Positions 5,111-7,908 of a stretch of DNA of 7,908 bases are shown here, piece by piece. The first letter of the stretch is position 1. Each line of letters begins with the position of its first letter. Source of the stretch: Flavobacteriaceae bacterium UBA2000 (GTDB lineage Bacteria; Bacteroidota; Bacteroidia; Flavobacteriales; Flavobacteriaceae); contig DDCS01000021.1 of the NCBI GenBank assembly GCA_002335345.1, forward strand, positions 1 to 7,908, written 5' to 3'. The translations under genes and the position numbers were made by a program. A model generated the notes under the pieces. It saw nothing but the letters and a program-made list of their open reading frames with translations, searched no databases and was not told the DNA's origin.

Positions 5111-7777
5111 CTACTTGAGTTTCTTTTTTACTTCAACCTCTTGGAATGCCTCGATGACATCACCAATGTTGATGTCGTTGTAGTTTTTAATTTGCATACC
5201 ACAATCATAGCCTTTTGAGACTTCCTTGACATCATCCTTGAATCGCTTCAAAGAATCCAGTACTCCGGTGTAAACCACTACCCCTTCTCGGATTAAGCGG
5301 ACTCCTGAGTTTCTGAAAATCTTTCCGTTAAGCACCATACATCCTGCAACGGTACCGACTTTCGAAATCTTGAATGTTTCACGGATTTCTGCAGTTCCTG
5401 TAACCTCTTCACGAAGCTCAGGAGACAACATCCCTTCCATAGCATCCTTAAGGTCGTTAATCGCGTCATAGATGATTGAGTAACTTCTGATATCAATTTC
5501 CTCTTTATCAGCGAGCTGACGTGCATTACCCATTGGGCGAACATTAAATCCAATGATAATCGCATCAGAAGCTGAGGCCAATAGAACATCACTTTCTGTA
5601 ATCGCTCCAACTCCTTTGTGAATAATATTCACTTGAATTTCTTCTGTGGACAACTTCAAGAACGAATCCGTTAAGGCTTCAACAGAACCATCAACATCCC
5701 CTTTAAGGATAATATTCAGCTCTTTGAAATCTCCTAAAGCGATACGACGTCCAATTTCATCCAGCGTAATGTGTCGCTGAGTTCTTACCGACTGCTCGCG
5801 CTGTAATTGAGTTCGCTTAGTGGCGATCGCTTTTGCTTCACGTTCGTCTTCGAAGACATTAAATTTATCACCGGCCTGAGGGGCACCATCCAGACCGAGT
5901 ATGGATACCGGTGTAGCGGGTCCCGCCTCTTTAATGACATGACCGCGCTCATCGTGCATCGCCTTAACTTTTCCACTGTGCTGACCCGCTAAGACAAAGT
6001 CTCCCACACATAAAGTTCCGCCTTGAACCAAAATCGTAGATACATAGCCACGACCTTTATCTAAGAAGGCTTCAACCACCGTTCCATTAGCCATTCTCGA
6101 TGGATTGGCTTTAAGTTCTAATAATTCAGCCTCAAGCAAGACTTTTTCAAGCAATTCAGGAACGCCCTGACCCGTTTTTGCAGAAATGTCTTGTGATTGT
6201 ACTTTTCCGCCCCAATCCTCTACTAACAAATTCATGTTGGCCAATCCCTCCTTTATTTTCTCAGGATTTGCACTTGGTCGGTCAATTTTATTTATCGCAA
6301 AGACAATGGGAACACCAGCGGCTTGAGCGTGAGCGATGGCTTCTTTGGTCTGCGGCATAATGTCATCATCTGCAGCAATAACAATAATCGCTAAGTCAGT
6401 TACTTGAGCTCCACGAGCACGCATCGCTGTAAAAGCCTCGTGTCCTGGAGTATCCAAAAACGTTATCTTTTGTCCGTCTGCCAAAGTCACTGCATAGGCC
6501 CCAATATGTTGGGTAATCCCTCCAGATTCCCCAGCAATTACATTCTCTTCTCGTATGTAATCCAAAAGAGAAGTTTTACCGTGATCAACGTGCCCCATAA
6601 CGGTGACAATTGGTGCGCGATCCTTCAGGTCTTCTGGTGCATCGCTCTGCTCCTGTATTGCCTCCTCGATATCTGCGGTTACAAATTCAACCTCAAATCC
6701 AAATTCTTCAGCCACTATAGATAATGTTTCCGCATCCAATCGCTGATTCATCGTCACCATCATTCCTAACGACATACAGGCAGAAATAATCTGGGTAACT
6801 TGCATATTCATCATGGTGGCCAATTCACTCACCGTAACAAACTCAGTAACCTTTAGCAATTTGCTATCGGCCTCAAGTTGTGCCATTTCGTCCTCAGATT
6901 TTTGGCGGTGACTGTCTCTTTTTTCACGACGATATTTCGCCCCTTTTCCTTTAGAAGATTTTCCTTGGAGTTTCTCAAGAGTCTCCCGCACTTGACGTTG
7001 GACTTCTTCCTCGCTGGGCTCCTCTTTGGTGATTGCAGTCCGCGCGCGACCGGGTTTTTGACCAGTCTTTGCCCCAGGAGCATCTTTACTGATTCGACGG
7101 CGCTTACCACGCTTTTCTCGCGCGTCTTTGGACTTATCGTCCGTTTTACGCTCGGGTTTTTTAAACTGAGTTAAATCTATCTTCTCCCCAGTAAAACTAG
7201 GGCCATCGAGCTTTTTATACTGAGTCTTCAATGGCGCATCATCGGAGGCAACCTCGGCCTCTTTTACCGGTTCCTTTTTAGGGGGCGCCGCGACTACAGG
7301 GGCCACCACCTTAGCAGGGGCTTCTTTTTTCTCGACTATTTTTTCTTCAACAACAGGAGCAGCAGCAACAGGCTCTTCAACTTTTACTGCCTCGGCGACC
7401 TCTTTTTTCTCGGGCTCAATTTTTTTCTTAGGCTCGAGATCGATCTTACCCAACATTTTTGGACCAGAAAGTTTCGATTCGGCCTTGACGACCTCATCAG
7501 CAGGCGCCAGCTTTTCTTCGATTTCCTTTTCAAATTCTTGGCGCAATTCTTCTTTTTCTTTGCGCTTCTCTTCACCGACTTCCTTAGCCTCAACCTTTTT
7601 GGACTTATCTGTCTGAAATTCAGATAACAATACCTGATACTCTTCGTCAGATATTTTGGTGGTAGGACGTGCTTCAACCACATATCCTTTGGTCCCCAAA
7701 AATTCCACAGCACGGTCCAGTGAAATATTGAATTCTCTTAAAACCTTATTTATTCGAATCGTTTTACCTTCAGCCAT
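5111..7777 (-). CDS. infB: Translation initiation factor IF-2
   Basis: 888 residues, in the range of long bacterial IF-2 proteins. IF-2 is a cytoplasmic GTPase that brings fMet-tRNA to the 30S subunit and promotes joining of the 50S subunit. Residues 1-55 form an IF2_N-like helical module (I-R-I-N-K-V-L-R-E-F-N). Residues about 56-300 are a low-complexity linker rich in Glu, Lys, Ala, Pro and Val, turning Arg/Lys-rich near 205-295. A second IF2_N module lies at about 305-360. The GTPase domain starts near 388 with G1 GHVDHGKT (395-402), G2 around T422, G3 D442-T-P-G-H-E with catalytic His446, G4 N496-K-I-D and G5 S532-A-K. The remaining part (about 560-888) covers the beta-barrel, IF-2 domain 3 and the C-terminal fMet-tRNA-binding barrel, ending in K-K-K-L-K. 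All GTPase motifs are intact. The ATG at 7777 is preceded by AGGA with a ten-base spacer. It follows nusA by 58 nt, the usual bacterial order. Confidence 0.98.
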   Translation of the reverse strand: MAEGKTIRINKVLREFNISLDRAVEFLGTKGYVVEARPTTKISDEEYQVLLSEFQTDKSKKVEAKEVGEEKRKEKEELRQEFEKEIEEKLAPADEVVKAESKLSGPKMLGKIDLEPKKKIEPEKKEVAEAVKVEEPVAAAPVVEEKIVEKKEAPAKVVAPVVAAPPKKEPVKEAEVASDDAPLKTQYKKLDGPSFTGEKIDLTQFKKPERKTDDKSKDAREKRGKRRRISKDAPGAKTGQKPGRARTAITKEEPSEEEVQRQVRETLEKLQGKSSKGKGAKYRREKRDSHRQKSEDEMAQLEADSKLLKVTEFVTVSELATMMNMQVTQIISACMSLGMMVTMNQRLDAETLSIVAEEFGFEVEFVTADIEEAIQEQSDAPEDLKDRAPIVTVMGHVDHGKTSLLDYIREENVIAGESGGITQHIGAYAVTLADGQKITFLDTPGHEAFTAMRARGAQVTDLAIIVIAADDDIMPQTKEAIAHAQAAGVPIVFAINKIDRPSANPEKIKEGLANMNLLVEDWGGKVQSQDISAKTGQGVPELLEKVLLEAELLELKANPSRMANGTVVEAFLDKGRGYVSTILVQGGTLCVGDFVLAGQHSGKVKAMHDERGHVIKEAGPATPVSILGLDGAPQAGDKFNVFEDEREAKAIATKRTQLQREQSVRTQRHITLDEIGRRIALGDFKELNIILKGDVDGSVEALTDSFLKLSTEEIQVNIIHKGVGAITESDVLLASASDAIIIGFNVRPMGNARQLADKEEIDIRSYSIIYDAINDLKDAMEGMLSPELREEVTGTAEIRETFKISKVGTVAGCMVLNGKIFRNSGVRLIREGVVVYTGVLDSLKRFKDDVKEVSKGYDCGMQIKNYNDINIGDVIEAFQEVEVKKKLK

Positions 7778-7787
7778 AAAATGCTTT

Positions 7788-7791
7788 TCCT
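7788..7791 (-). promoter_or_regulatory. Weak ribosome-binding site of infB (AGGA)
   Basis: On the minus strand AGGA (7791..7788) sits ten bases before the infB ATG at 7777, within an A/T-rich leader. The spacing is slightly long and the motif short. It is compatible with an internal gene of a polycistronic unit in Bacteroidota, where Shine-Dalgarno pairing plays a minor role. Confidence 0.3.
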
Positions 7792-7815
7792 ATTTATTTT
7801 TCTCGAATTCTTATG

Positions 7816-7847
7816 TAAAAGTAGTCAACCTTGACCTACTCTTCAAA
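7816..7847 (-). promoter_or_regulatory. Candidate internal promoter for infB at the end of nusA
   Basis: On the minus strand TTTG (7847..7844, inside the last nusA codons) is followed after exactly 20 bases by TACTTTTA (7823..7816). The Bacteroidota consensus is TTTG, a spacer of about 19-21, then TAnnTTTG. The -33 box is exact, and the -7 box differs only in its last base (A for G). The predicted start near 7810 would leave a leader of about 30 nt before infB. The same DNA also contains a short inverted repeat, so this is one of two readings of the junction. Confidence 0.3.
7821..7839 (-). other. Short imperfect hairpin spanning the nusA stop codon, with four following U residues
   Basis: GTA (7821-7823) pairs with TAC (7837-7839) and GTCA (7824-7827) pairs with TGAC (7832-7835), with C7836 bulged and a four-base loop. 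On the minus strand it is followed by TTTTA. It resembles a very weak terminator or attenuator between nusA and infB. The stem is only seven pairs and AT-rich in part, and the U-run is short, so efficient termination is unlikely and it may be chance. Confidence 0.2.
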
Positions 7848-7908
7848 TTCTTCTTTCAATATATTGACCACCTCGATGATCGTTTCTTCTTCTAAATCGG
7901 TACTGTTT
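7836..7908 (-). CDS. nusA: Transcription termination/antitermination factor NusA (C-terminal end only)
   Basis: The frame entering from the right edge gives 23 residues and a TAG stop at 7838..7836. They read N-S-T-D-L-E-E-E-T-I-I-E-V-V-N-I-L-K-E-E-F-E-E, an acidic helix like the C-terminal tail of Bacteroidota NusA proteins. Position directly upstream of infB is the classic nusA-infB order found across bacteria. NusA binds RNA polymerase and modulates pausing, termination and antitermination. The call depends on this context and on a short recognisable tail; the catalogue domains (S1, KH) lie outside the window. Confidence 0.78.
   Translation of the reverse strand, partial: NSTDLEEETIIEVVNILKEEFEE

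Noticed and set aside
6404..7174. Plus-strand open frames of about 100 codons (6404-6724 and 6878-7174) opposite infB
   Set aside because: They are complements of the IF-2 reading frame; their composition follows the opposite strand, and no homology or start signals are visible.
7138..7612. Lys/Glu/Ala/Pro-rich stretch of infB as a DNA repeat or foreign insertion
   Set aside because: The repeats are only loosely similar at protein level and IF-2 linkers of this kind are common; the frame is intact throughout.
1..7908. Mobile element, CRISPR array, tRNA/rRNA gene or a new defence or biosynthetic system
   Set aside because: All but small gaps is covered by recognisable conserved genes, and no terminal repeats, spaced direct repeats, cloverleaf structures or unknown gene clusters were seen.

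Overview
The window looks like an ordinary chromosomal segment of a Bacteroidota bacterium, most likely of the Flavobacteriia or a Cryomorphaceae-like lineage. The evidence is an alternative complex III (ACIII) respiratory operon with Bacteroidota-style features, Bacteroidota-type promoter elements (TAnnTTTG -7 boxes), poor use of Shine-Dalgarno sequences, and a small SPOR-domain gene between infB and the ACIII genes. The family assignment rests on sequence recognition from memory; no database search was possible.

Layout, read on the minus strand from right to left. The last 24 codons of a gene that is very probably nusA (stop at 7836) are followed after 58 nt by complete infB, encoding translation initiation factor IF-2 (7777 to 5111). 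A single plus-strand gene (4642-5109) encodes a secreted SPOR-domain protein. It meets infB tail to tail with one base between the stop codons. A 156-bp gap (4486-4641, measured to the longest possible actA ORF) holds two diverging promoter candidates. Then the minus-strand ACIII operon begins: actA (multiheme cytochrome c, start near 4416), actB (1012-residue iron-sulfur protein with a molybdopterin-oxidoreductase fold) and the first six codons of actC (NrfD-like quinol-binding membrane subunit), which runs off the left edge.

Function. ActA, ActB and ActC form the core of the quinol-oxidising ACIII, which replaces the cytochrome bc1 complex. ActC binds the quinol, the ActB clusters and ActA hemes carry electrons, and a terminal oxidase usually encoded further downstream (outside this window) receives them. 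nusA and infB belong to the conserved transcription/translation cluster. The SPOR protein is probably a periplasmic peptidoglycan-binding protein with no clear mechanistic link to either neighbour.

I found no RNA gene, mobile element, CRISPR array or frameshift. I see no convincing evidence of a previously undescribed system. The points worth a second look are the six-heme ActA fusion, the start-codon ambiguity of actA, the mirrored promoters, the one-base convergent junction, and a possible promoter or hairpin at the nusA/infB junction.
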